Part shown: piece by piece, positions 47,221-55,138 of the stretch
Position numbering within the stretch: position 1 is the first letter of the stretch
How the letters are laid out: each line of letters starts with the position of its first letter
Assembly (NCBI RefSeq): GCF_014203705.1
Contig: NZ_JACHJR010000001.1
Coordinates: 6,138,001 to 6,202,000 of the forward strand
Source of the DNA: Kitasatospora gansuensis
GTDB lineage: Bacteria > Actinomycetota > Actinomycetes > Streptomycetales > Streptomycetaceae
Length of the DNA: 64,000 bases
Direction of reading: 5' to 3'
Position numbers and translations under genes: made by a program
The notes under the pieces: model-generated
What the model was told of the DNA's origin: nothing
Databases searched by the model: none
The model's input: only the letters and a program-made list of their open reading frames with translations

Positions 47221-47595
47221 ATGGCTGCAGACCGGGAAGTTCCGGAGATCTCGGACGACGAACTGCTCGACGTGGCCGACAACCCGTCCCAGGCCAGGGA
47301 GCTGCGCCGCGCGCTGCGCACCCTCGCCGACTCGGACGCCGTCGGCGACCAGCTCCAGCGGATGGCCAGGGACGTGCTGGCCGGCCGGATCGGGATGCGC
47401 GAGGTCGTCCAGTCCGACACCTACCTCGGCGCGATCGGCGACCGGCTGGGCCAGATTCGTACGGCCGCCGAGAACCTGTCGCCGGCCGAGCAGGAGGCCT
47501 CCGAGGGCCGCGCCGAGAAGCTGCGCGAGGAGACCGAGGCCGAGTACGGGCCGGACGAGCCCGAGGAGTGGGAACTCGACCGGCACCGTCCCTGA
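47221..47595 (+). CDS. Small acidic helical protein, function unknown
   Basis: A 124-residue protein, almost all helix and acidic (ISDDELLDVADNPSQARELRRALRTLADSDAVGDQLQRMARDVLAGRIGMREVVQSDTYLGAIGDRLGQIRTAAENL, then a Glu-rich tail EKLREETEAEYGPDEPEEWELDRHRP). No known motif was recognised. ATG 47221 has a strong GGGGGAGAG site. It lies 104 bp before the second toxin in the same direction, so a role as chaperone or secretion adaptor is a reasonable guess but not more. Confidence 0.7.
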   Translation: MAADREVPEISDDELLDVADNPSQARELRRALRTLADSDAVGDQLQRMARDVLAGRIGMREVVQSDTYLGAIGDRLGQIRTAAENLSPAEQEASEGRAEKLREETEAEYGPDEPEEWELDRHRP

Positions 47596-47699
47596 CGGTT
47601 TTTCCGGAGCGGGCGTCCCGTGGGTTCGTGAGGCGGACCGGCGGGGCGCCGTTCTTCGTGTTGTCGTGAAGTGCTCGTCATTACTGGGGGTTTGACGAA

Positions 47700-50600
47700 G
47701 TGTCGCTGATGTTGCCGGACAGTGTTGAGTGGGTCCTGGAGATGCTCGGCTTCGATTGGCCGAAGGCTGACGAGGACAAGCTCATGGAGTCCGCGCAGGT
47801 GTGGCGGGATTTCGCGGACACGGTCGATGAGTTGCACTATCGGGCGGCGGGTGCGGCGAACAATGTGCGTTCGGCGAACTCGGGTGATTCGATCGAGGCG
47901 TTCGGCAAGGCGTGGGAGAAGTTCTCGGCCGGGGGCAGTGACGGGTATCTGGCGGATGCGGCGACGGCGTCGCGGTTGATCGCGGCGGCGTTCGATGCGG
48001 CGGCGATGATCGTGATCGCGTGCAAGATCGCGGTGATTGCGCAGTTGGTGGTGCTGGCGGTGGAGATCATCGCTGCTCAGGCGGCTGCGCCGTTCACGCT
48101 GGGGTTGTCGGAGCTGGGTGCGGCTGGTGCGGTGCAGGCGACGAAGATGATTGTTCGTCGGTTGTTGAAGGAGCTTCGGGACGCTTTGGTGGAGGCGATC
48201 CTGGAGACGTTGAAGGAGCCGGTGGTTTCGGCGGTTCAGGCGATGATCAGTGATCTGATCGCGCAGACGGTGAATCAGGGTTTCGGTGCGCAGGACGGGT
48301 ATGACCTGGGGCGGACGGGGAAGGCGGGCGCGGAGGAGTTCGTGACCGCGGTCAAGAACTCGGGTCAGACGTTCACGGAGGCGTTGCGGGACGGGGTGGG
48401 TTCGCGGGCTGGTGGTCATGCGCGTGGTGGGTTGGACAGTGCGGCGGGGCACGGCAACAACGCGGACTCGTCGGGGAGCAACCACGGCTCGGATGCGTCG
48501 AACAGCAACGACAGTTCGTCGCGGAGCAACGACAGTTCACCGTCGAGCAGTAGCAACCCCTCGTCGAGCAGCAGCCCTTCCGGTAACTCCCCCTCCTCGG
48601 CCAGCCCTTCGGGCAGCAGCCCCTCCTCCAGTTCCCCGTCCGGCAGCAGCCCGTCGTCGAGCAGCCCGTCGTCGAGCAGCACCACTCCGGACAGCACGCC
48701 GAGCCGGGACACCTCGCCGGGCAGTGACGGGCCGCGTTCGACGCAGCAGAGCCCGTCGCCGACCGCGAACGACCGCGGTTCCACGCCGCTGGACCCGTTC
48801 GGCACCCGGGTCGGCCCCGAGGCCAACACGCCGCAGGGGGACGCGGGTTCGACGCGGCCACCTGCCGGTGACAGCAGCACGCCGAGTCGCTCCGACGACA
48901 ACGGCCGCACCAACACCCCGTCTCCGGAACCACGGTCAACCCCGGACAGCAACGGCCCGTCCCGTACGCCGGACGGTGACCCCGGCACGCGCCCGAACTC
49001 CGGCCCGTCCGAGGCCGGCCCCACTCGTACGCCCGACGGTGACTCCGGCACGCGTCCGAACTCGTCGTCTCCGGACGGGCCTTCGCGCACCCCTGACCAC
49101 GAACCGGGCAGCCGTCCGGCCGCAACTGACGGTCCGTCGCGTACGCCGGACAGTGGTGACAGTCGTCCTCACCCGGGTCCGTCGGAGAGTGCGCACCCGA
49201 CCCGTACGCCCGACCACGATCCCGGCAGCCGTCCCGCTCCCGCCGAGAGCACGTCGCCCGCGCGGGCTGACGACAGTCGTCCCAGCTACGGTCCGGTGCG
49301 TCCAGCCGAGCCGACCCCGAGCCACCAGCCCGCCCCGGCGGACATACCCGCGCCCCGGCACGAGAGCACTCCGGCCCAGACCCGCCCCGACGCTGCCCCA
49401 CAGCCCGTCGCCACGACGCCGGACGCGCGAACCCCCGTGCACAGCACCACCCCTGACCACGCCACACCGGAGGCGCCTTCGTCCCGGGTCGACCCGCGGA
49501 CCGCCTTCGCGGATCCGGCCGGTGCCACCACCTCGGACGGTTCCGGCACCTCGGCCCCGCGGCTGAACACCGCCGGCCTGGGCGCCACCGCCACCGCACC
49601 GCCGTCGGCGGGCCCGGACCACCGCCCCACCCCGCAGCCGACACCGGACACGCCCACCCCGGCCGCCACTCCCGGTGGTGTGCCCGGCGGTGTGCCGCAC
49701 ACGGCCAACCCGACGGCGTCGAACCCGACCACACCGGGGGCGAACCGGCCGACCGCGCCATCCACCCCGGCCACGGCACCCACCGTCCAGCCGCAGCGCC
49801 GCCCCGACCGCGACGGCCCCACCTTCACTCCGCGCCCGGCCGCCGACCGCGGCCCCGCGACGAACCGCCCCGACCCCCGCACCACGTACGCCAACCCCCG
49901 ACCCGACATCCCGTCACGCCTGGACCCGACCGGTTCGAACAACAGCCGCCCCGACGCGACACGCCCCGATGGCACCCGGCCTGACCTCGGCTCTCGGCTG
50001 GACCCGACGGGTTCGAGCACCGCCCGTCCCGACGCGAAGCGCCCGGACAGCACCCGCCCTGACGTCGGTTCGCGTCTGGACCCCACCGGTTCCAACGCCA
50101 CCCGTCCCGACAGCACTCGACCGGACGGCACCCGCCCGGACCTCGGGTCGCGTCTGGACCCGACCGGTTCGAACTCCACGCGCCCGGACACCACCCGTCC
50201 GGACGGCACTCGCCCTGACATCCCGTCACGCCTGGACCCCACCGGCTCGAACAACACCCGCCCCGACACGGCTCGTCCGGACAGCACCAGCCCTGACATC
50301 GGCTCACGCCTGGACCCCACCGGCCAGGACTCGGCGCGCCCCGACGACGCCACCGCCAAGGAGCCGCACCGTCCCGCCACCGCCGACCGTCCCGCCGGCA
50401 GTCCGGGCGGCATCCTCGACCCCACCGAGCGCGACCACCAGCGGGTCAACGACGCGACCCCGCACAACCCCGACGGCACCCCCGTCCGTCATCCCGACCC
50501 CAACGAGGGCAACTGGCCCGGCGCCATCAACGGCGACGACCCCAACGCCCCCGGCCGAAACAACAACTGCGTCGACACCGCCCTGGCCACCGTCGACACC

Positions 50601-51989
50601 TTCGACGGCAACCCCACCCCCGCCGGCGCACGCACCCCTGACCACGACGCCAACGGAAATCCCTCCGATCGCGGCGAGCGCAACGGCCGCGACCGCATCG
50701 AGAACGCCCTCGGCGCCAAGTTCAACGACATGGGCGACGGCCCCGCCGCCTACCGCCGCCTCGAAGACACGCTCCGTCAGAACGGCCACGGCTCCCAGGC
50801 CGTCATCATCACCACCGACGCGGACGGTCGCTCGCACGCCTGGAACGCCGTCAACCACAACGGCGCCATCACCTACATCGACTCCCAGACCGGCCAGCGC
50901 AGCGACAAGCCCCTGCACAACGGCGACAACGGCGTCTTCGCCATCCCCCTCGACCCCGACCGCAACCCCACCGAACCCACTCCCCACGCCGACCCCGATC
51001 ACAATTCCGACAACGACCGCCGCGCCCCCGAAGAACCCGCCGGAAACGACGGCGACGGCAGGTACTCGGACGAGGCCGAGCGGCAGCGTGTCCGGAAGCA
51101 GGTGGAGAAGGCCAACAAAGAGCCTGAGTGGTTCAAGGAGCACTACAACCGGGAAGGCGACCGTCGCCGCATCGGTAAGAAGGATGAAAACGGGAACGAG
51201 ATTCCTCAGCTGCGGCAGAACCCGGATTACCCGGCTGATTCGACCAGGTGGATCGCGGCTCAGGATGCGCCGCCGCCGGCAGCCGAGTCGTACAAGGACG
51301 GTGCCGAGGTCGAGCGTGCCTCCGCGGTTCCGGCAGATCGAGAGCGTTCCCAGAGGATCGAAGAGGCCGCCGAGAAGCGGGACGCCGCGCTGGCTAGGGA
51401 CAAGGCCGCCGAGAAGGATCTGGAGGAAGCAAAGAACAAGCACGAACAAGACAAGACCGACGAGGCTGCCAAGGCCGAGTACGAGCGGCTCCGCCAGGAC
51501 CACAAGGAACCGCACCATCTGATGGGCAAGGCCGGTGAAGAACTGGGCGACCGTGTGGCAGAGTTCCACGCCGTTCCGGAAAACTTCCCCGGAGCCGAGC
51601 GGATTGATGACCGGAAGGATGGCAACAACCGGTTCGACCAGATCTGGCAGCGCGAAGACGGCGGATTCGTCGTTGTCGAGGCCAAGGCTCCGTCAGCTGA
51701 CCTGGGTGACCGAAAGGCGCTGAACGGGCGTCAGGTCATGCAGGGGCACCCGGATTATTTCGAAGCGATTCTCGCGCAGATGAAGGACCGCAAGGGCGAC
51801 GACGGAACGGAAGCAGCCCTCGCGAGGAAGCTGCGAGCTGCCTGGAAGGCGGGAAAGCTGGACTACGTCATGGTCAAGGCCAAGGTCGATGGTCAGAATG
51901 GGTACGATGGCTATCTGATGAAGCAGTTCGATATCGGTACTCCAGGTGGGGAGGGCAACACCAGTGCTGGTGACAGTGGCACGCCATGA
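47700..51989 (+). CDS. Polymorphic toxin: WXG100-like N-terminus, Tox-PL, PD-(D/E)xK nuclease tip
   Basis: A 1,429-residue protein. Residues 1-200 (MLPDSVEWVLEMLGFDWPKADEDKLMESAQVWRDFADTV...) align with the N-terminus of the giant protein. Residues about 240-930 are disordered (Ser, Pro, Asp), including a 26-residue tandem repeat. Residues 940-1090 form a papain-fold deamidase/peptidase domain: NNN-C957, SH1046AWN, YID1061SQTGQ. A charged helical hinge leads to a restriction-endonuclease-like tip, D1313 (RFDQIW) with E1327-A-K1329 (VVVEAKA). The predicted outcome is cleavage of nucleic acid in a target cell. The 3' end overlaps its likely immunity gene by 26 bp. Delivery by type VII secretion is inferred from the N-terminus. 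Confidence 0.82.
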   Translation: MSLMLPDSVEWVLEMLGFDWPKADEDKLMESAQVWRDFADTVDELHYRAAGAANNVRSANSGDSIEAFGKAWEKFSAGGSDGYLADAATASRLIAAAFDAAAMIVIACKIAVIAQLVVLAVEIIAAQAAAPFTLGLSELGAAGAVQATKMIVRRLLKELRDALVEAILETLKEPVVSAVQAMISDLIAQTVNQGFGAQDGYDLGRTGKAGAEEFVTAVKNSGQTFTEALRDGVGSRAGGHARGGLDSAAGHGNNADSSGSNHGSDASNSNDSSSRSNDSSPSSSSNPSSSSSPSGNSPSSASPSGSSPSSSSPSGSSPSSSSPSSSSTTPDSTPSRDTSPGSDGPRSTQQSPSPTANDRGSTPLDPFGTRVGPEANTPQGDAGSTRPPAGDSSTPSRSDDNGRTNTPSPEPRSTPDSNGPSRTPDGDPGTRPNSGPSEAGPTRTPDGDSGTRPNSSSPDGPSRTPDHEPGSRPAATDGPSRTPDSGDSRPHPGPSESAHPTRTPDHDPGSRPAPAESTSPARADDSRPSYGPVRPAEPTPSHQPAPADIPAPRHESTPAQTRPDAAPQPVATTPDARTPVHSTTPDHATPEAPSSRVDPRTAFADPAGATTSDGSGTSAPRLNTAGLGATATAPPSAGPDHRPTPQPTPDTPTPAATPGGVPGGVPHTANPTASNPTTPGANRPTAPSTPATAPTVQPQRRPDRDGPTFTPRPAADRGPATNRPDPRTTYANPRPDIPSRLDPTGSNNSRPDATRPDGTRPDLGSRLDPTGSSTARPDAKRPDSTRPDVGSRLDPTGSNATRPDSTRPDGTRPDLGSRLDPTGSNSTRPDTTRPDGTRPDIPSRLDPTGSNNTRPDTARPDSTSPDIGSRLDPTGQDSARPDDATAKEPHRPATADRPAGSPGGILDPTERDHQRVNDATPHNPDGTPVRHPDPNEGNWPGAINGDDPNAPGRNNNCVDTALATVDTFDGNPTPAGARTPDHDANGNPSDRGERNGRDRIENALGAKFNDMGDGPAAYRRLEDTLRQNGHGSQAVIITTDADGRSHAWNAVNHNGAITYIDSQTGQRSDKPLHNGDNGVFAIPLDPDRNPTEPTPHADPDHNSDNDRRAPEEPAGNDGDGRYSDEAERQRVRKQVEKANKEPEWFKEHYNREGDRRRIGKKDENGNEIPQLRQNPDYPADSTRWIAAQDAPPPAAESYKDGAEVERASAVPADRERSQRIEEAAEKRDAALARDKAAEKDLEEAKNKHEQDKTDEAAKAEYERLRQDHKEPHHLMGKAGEELGDRVAEFHAVPENFPGAERIDDRKDGNNRFDQIWQREDGGFVVVEAKAPSADLGDRKALNGRQVMQGHPDYFEAILAQMKDRKGDDGTEAALARKLRAAWKAGKLDYVMVKAKVDGQNGYDGYLMKQFDIGTPGGEGNTSAGDSGTP
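49914..50345 (+). repeat. 78-bp (26-residue) tandem repeats in the second toxin
   Basis: Five full units start at 49914, 49992, 50070, 50148 and 50226, with a partial sixth at 50304. Each encodes SRLDPTGSNxxRPDxxRPDxTRPDxx. The units differ by several substitutions, so they are older than the 63-bp repeat at 29014. They form an extended linker ahead of the catalytic domains. Confidence 0.93.
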
Positions 51990-52824
51990 GCCGGATACGG
52001 ACAAGGTCGCGCAGGTGATCGAGGTACTCGCCGGCATCCTGGCCGAGGAGTTGGCCGAGGAGCCGCTGACGGCCTGGGACCTGCACGGTGCGGTGGGCAC
52101 GGCTCTGACGCTGGCTCGGAAGCGGGGGTTGCTCGACCCGGAGGCGGAAGAGATCGACACCTGGAACGCCTATGTCGGTGCGATGCAGGCGAGTTCGGCC
52201 GTCTTCGCGGCTGTCGTGGCCGAGGGACCGGTCGAGTGCCGGCTCGGTCGGCGCGGGGTCCGGGAGATTCCGGCGGTCGGGCCGCAGTACTTCACCGATG
52301 CCGGGTCGTGGGTCGATGCGTTCTGGCTGTCCGTCATCTGCCGGGAGCCGCAGCGGCTGGATCTGCTGAGCACGGTGCCGATCTCGGTGTTGCGTGACTC
52401 CGGGGCGCAGTTCGACGAGTACATCTATGCGTGGGCGGGGGCACTTCAGGCGTACCGGCGTAAGGCGCCGGAGCTGATGGAACTGCTGCTGGCGGCGATC
52501 GAGGGTACGGACCCCGACGTCGCGCGGGTGGCCGATCGTGAGGTGCTGCTCAAGCTGCTGTATCCGCCGATCGCCGCGCTCAACCAGCTGGTGCAGCGGG
52601 ACGGGGAGAAGTTCAACGCGGCGCTGGCTCGTGGGCTGGAACTGCACCGGGAGTACTGGACGGCGGACGAGGACCGGGTGGAGGACTCCAACGGGTTCGT
52701 CTCGCTGCCCTTGTTGGCGATCGCCTGCCTGGCGCACGATTCCGGGCTGCCGGTCGAGGTGCAGTCTGACTACCTGCCGAAGCACCTGCTGCTGCGTAGT
52801 TGGGTCGGGGAGTATGACACCTGA
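51964..52824 (+). CDS. Imm49-like immunity protein for the nuclease toxin
   Basis: A 286-residue, mainly helical cytoplasmic protein (MLVTVARHEPDTDKVAQVIEVLAGILAEELAEEPLTAWDLHGAVGTALTLARKRGLLDPEAEEIDTWNAYVGAMQASSAVF ... LPLLAIACLAHDSGLPVEVQSDYLPKHLLLRSWVGEY). Length, helical make-up and the YLPKHLL ending recall the Imm49 family of actinobacterial toxin loci; I could not confirm this by search. GTG 51964 lies inside the toxin gene with a GGTGGGGAGGG site nine bases upstream. The overlap couples antidote to toxin translation, which strongly supports a cognate pair. Confidence 0.7.
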   Translation: MLVTVARHEPDTDKVAQVIEVLAGILAEELAEEPLTAWDLHGAVGTALTLARKRGLLDPEAEEIDTWNAYVGAMQASSAVFAAVVAEGPVECRLGRRGVREIPAVGPQYFTDAGSWVDAFWLSVICREPQRLDLLSTVPISVLRDSGAQFDEYIYAWAGALQAYRRKAPELMELLLAAIEGTDPDVARVADREVLLKLLYPPIAALNQLVQRDGEKFNAALARGLELHREYWTADEDRVEDSNGFVSLPLLAIACLAHDSGLPVEVQSDYLPKHLLLRSWVGEYDT

Positions 52825-52848
52825 GAGCTCTGCCGCCCGCGAGTCACG

Positions 52849-53217
52849 ATGGTGAGTGCGGTGCGGCGCGTTGATGTCGATGATCCGATGGTCGGCATGG
52901 ATACGGGGCTGCGGCTGACCTACGACGGCGAGCCGTTCACGGGTGAGGTGGTGGAAGGGGCGCTGGACGACCCGCTCTCACTGGAGACGTACCGGGATGG
53001 GTGGCTCAACGGCCCGTGGCGGCTGTGGTATCTGGACGGCAGTCCGAAGGCGCAGGGCGAGTTCGTGCAGGGTGGTCTCGTCGGTGAGGCTCTGGCCTGG
53101 CATCCCAACGGGCGGCTGGAGTCCCGGCGGCTGTTCACGGATACCAGCACGGAAGTGGCCGGCTACGCGTGGGACCAGGACGGTCGGGAGACCCGAAGCT
53201 GGCAGGCCGAGGTTTGA
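52849..53217 (+). CDS. YwqK/MORN-repeat antitoxin-like protein
   Basis: A 122-residue protein with three MORN-like units (YRDGWLNGPWRLWYLDGSPKAQGEFVQGGLVGEALAWHPNGRLESRRLF). The W/Y-x-x-D/N-G pattern is that of YwqK-family proteins, which act as antitoxins or immunity proteins in LXG/WXG toxin operons. It is 24 bp downstream of the Imm49-like gene in the same direction. No matching extra toxin tip is present in the window, so it may protect against a related strain's toxin. The start may be ATG 52849 or a GTG within the next nine bases. Confidence 0.7.
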   Translation: MVSAVRRVDVDDPMVGMDTGLRLTYDGEPFTGEVVEGALDDPLSLETYRDGWLNGPWRLWYLDGSPKAQGEFVQGGLVGEALAWHPNGRLESRRLFTDTSTEVAGYAWDQDGRETRSWQAEV

Positions 53218-53274
53218 GCAGCGAACTCGGGCGCGCTGGAGCAAGCGCCGGCCGCTGATTGGCTCAAGGTTTTG

Positions 53275-53448
53275 GTGGACGCCGACACGGTGGTCGAGGG
53301 ACTCGTCGGATCGGTGTTCGGGCTGGTGATGCTGTGTCAGGGGGCGGAGTCGGTGGAACTCGGTGGCGTCGATCCGGAGCGATGGATCACCGAGCGAGGA
53401 GGCGAGGTCCGGGTGCTTCAGCCCCGGCGAACGCGGCCGAGGGGCTGA
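53275..53448 (+). CDS. Possible remnant of a further small immunity gene
   Basis: A 57-codon frame from GTG 53275 (MDADTVVEGLVGSVFGLVMLCQGAESVELGGVDPERWITERGGEVRVLQPRRTRPRG). It is in the same frame as the YwqK-like gene and open back to that gene's TGA at 53215. GC at third positions is high, as in real genes here, but there is no good ribosome site and no family recognised. It could be a tiny gene, a truncated antidote, or chance. Confidence 0.25.
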   Translation: MDADTVVEGLVGSVFGLVMLCQGAESVELGGVDPERWITERGGEVRVLQPRRTRPRG

Positions 53449-53499
53449 GGCGGGGCGGAGCGCGATCGGCTCGCTCTGAGCTGGGACATAATCCGACGT

Positions 53500-53835
53500 A
53501 TGACTGTCGTGATCGATCCCCAGAGCGTCGTGGAACGCCAGCTCGATGCCTACAACGCCCATGACCTCGATGCCTTCGTGGCCACCTACGCCCAGAACGT
53601 GGTGGTCCACCGCCGCGACGGCTCGCTGTGGGAGGGCTCGGAGGCGCTGCGTGATGCCTACCGTGACCAGTTCGCGGCGGGCCGGTGCCGGGCCGAGATC
53701 ACCGGCCGCCGCGTCGAGGGTGGGTGGGTCGTCGATCACGAGACCGCGTACGGCATCACCGATGAGCCGATCCACCTGTTGGTGGCGTACCACGTACGTG
53801 ACGGTCTGATCGACCAGGTCCGCTTCATGGCCTGA
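53500..53835 (+). CDS. NTF2-fold SnoaL-like protein
   Basis: A 111-residue single-domain protein: VERQLDAYNAHDLDAFVATYAQNVVVHRRDGSLWEGSEALRDAYRDQF ... ITDEPIHLLVAYHVRDGLIDQVRFMA. The YNAHDLDAFVATYA helix and the final strand are typical of the SnoaL-like NTF2 superfamily. Some members are cyclases or isomerases and many are unassigned; no substrate can be predicted. ATG 53500 lacks a clear ribosome site. It is a single gene, convergent with the regulator at 53896. Confidence 0.8.
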   Translation: MTVVIDPQSVVERQLDAYNAHDLDAFVATYAQNVVVHRRDGSLWEGSEALRDAYRDQFAAGRCRAEITGRRVEGGWVVDHETAYGITDEPIHLLVAYHVRDGLIDQVRFMA

Positions 53836-53895
53836 GCCGGCTCCTGGTTTTCCGCAGGATCTCCACTGACCTGACGAACCGTCGACCGGGCGCAG

Positions 53896-54243
53896 TCACG
53901 GCGAACCGCCCTGCTCGATCTGGTGGATGAGGCGCTTGAGGTGGCCGACCTCGTCCCGGAGGGCTTGTTCGCCGGCGGGAGTGAGGGTGATCCAGGTGCG
54001 GGGGCGGCGGCCTTCGTAGCCCTTCTCGATGTGGATCAGCCCGGCCTTCTCCAGGACGGTGAGGTGCTGGCCGAGGTTGCCGGCGGTGAGGTCGAGGGTG
54101 GTGCGCAGGAAGCCGAACTCGACGCGGCGGGCCGTGTGGGCGACGGTGAGGATGCCGAGGCGGACGCGCTGGTGGACGACGTCGTCGAGGCCGAGGGCGG
54201 GGTGCCGGTCGGGCCGGTCGGGCTGGTCGGGTTGATCGGTCAC
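53896..54243 (-). CDS. Winged-helix transcriptional regulator (ArsR/MarR-like)
   Basis: A 115-residue protein with one winged helix: HQRVRLGILTVAHTARRVEFGFLRTTLDLTAGNLGQHLTVLEKAGLIHIEKGYEGRRPRTWITLTPAGEQALRDEVGHL. The TAGNLGQHLTVLEKAGLI recognition helix and the ITLTPAGEQAL wing are those of the PadR/MarR-like HTH_34 group. No cysteine metal site is seen. It overlaps the membrane gene upstream by four bases (ATGA) and is likely its operon partner and regulator. Confidence 0.85.
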   Translation of the reverse strand: MTDQPDQPDRPDRHPALGLDDVVHQRVRLGILTVAHTARRVEFGFLRTTLDLTAGNLGQHLTVLEKAGLIHIEKGYEGRRPRTWITLTPAGEQALRDEVGHLKRLIHQIEQGGSP

Positions 54244-54986
54244 GACTCGCCGCGCCGGCGGGGCAGTTGGGCGAGGGCGAAGCCGAGGGCGCCGAGCAGC
54301 AGGAACACGCCGGAGACGAGCAGGCGGGGCAGGGCCGACCAGGGGGACAGGGGGCCGAGCCCCGCCCAGCTCGCGGTGACGGGCACCAGTTGGAGGGCGA
54401 GGTAGGCCAGGGCGAAGAGCAGCAGGGCGCGGCTGCGTTCCACCCAGGCGAGCACCAGCAACGGCAGCCCGACGGACGCGGCTGCTCCGGTGAACCGTCC
54501 GAGGAAGGTCGCCGCTCCCGAGCCGGGGTCGAGGTGCAGGCCCCAGAAGTCGACCGGCAGTCCCGGCGTCAGGTGCCGGAGGGTCCAGAACTCGGTGGCG
54601 GCCGCCAGTGCGACGAGGACGATCCCGGCGAGGACGTACGGCCGGACCGGGGTGCCGACCCCGCGGTTGCGCGAGCTGCGGATGTAGAAGAACGCCGTGG
54701 CGGCGTAGGCGAGGAGGAGCCCGAGCGTCCAGTAGAGCGGCGAGCCCTGCTTGGTGATGACGCAGCTCGCGATCGTGTCGGACGAGGAGTGGATCGGCGG
54801 GCAGGTGACGGTCCGGACGCTGAAGGTGAGGCGGCTGACCAGGATCCCGCCCAGTGTGAGCACGCCCAGCAGCAGGAGGGGGAGCCAGCTGCCGCGTTGG
54901 GTGGCGCGGACTCTGCGGGTCAAGTCGCCGAGGGTGGCGAGGAGTTCGTGAGGAGTGCCCGATGACGGGACGGATGCATCTGTCAT
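54240..54986 (-). CDS. Six-helix membrane protein, unknown function
   Basis: A 248-residue protein with about six membrane segments (LPLLLLGVLTLGGILV, LYWTLGLLLAYAATAFFYI, YVLAGIVLVALAAATEFW, SVGLPLLVLAWVERS, LLLFALAYLALQLVP, LLVSGVFLLLGALGFALA). A Cys pair (TCPP...ASCVI) lies in the first outer loop and could form a disulphide. No transporter motif is present. ATG 54986 begins the two-gene operon with the winged-helix regulator, a common pairing in streptomycetes for stress-linked membrane proteins. Confidence 0.72.
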   Translation of the reverse strand: MTDASVPSSGTPHELLATLGDLTRRVRATQRGSWLPLLLLGVLTLGGILVSRLTFSVRTVTCPPIHSSSDTIASCVITKQGSPLYWTLGLLLAYAATAFFYIRSSRNRGVGTPVRPYVLAGIVLVALAAATEFWTLRHLTPGLPVDFWGLHLDPGSGAATFLGRFTGAAASVGLPLLVLAWVERSRALLLFALAYLALQLVPVTASWAGLGPLSPWSALPRLLVSGVFLLLGALGFALAQLPRRRGES

Positions 54987-55100
54987 GCAGTCAGCTTTCC
55001 ATTACAGAGTAGTTGTGGCAAGAGACTGTTCCGAAGTTCCGGGAACGCATGGATCGAGTCAGGAAAGCGCCGGACTCTGGCCGGGTGATCGCCAACTTGG

Positions 55101-55131
55101 TTGACTTCAAGTGCACTTGAAGTGTGATGCT
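55101..55131 (+). promoter_or_regulatory. MerR-type promoter with perfect 20-bp palindrome
   Basis: The -35 TTGACT (55101-55106) and the -10 GATGCT (55126-55131) are separated by 19 bp, the stretched spacing typical of promoters activated by MerR-family proteins. The palindrome ACTTCAAGTGCACTTGAAGT (55104-55123) fills the spacer. The predicted transcription start falls at or next to the ATG at 55139, so the message may be leaderless. No merR gene lies in the window. Confidence 0.7.
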
Positions 55132-55138
55132 GATCCAC

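Noticed and set aside
24149..53217. A complete type VII secretion system in the island
   Set aside because: ESX-like and toxin proteins are present, but no EccC-type ATPase, EccB/D/E membrane protein or mycosin was found, so only substrates and partners are claimed.
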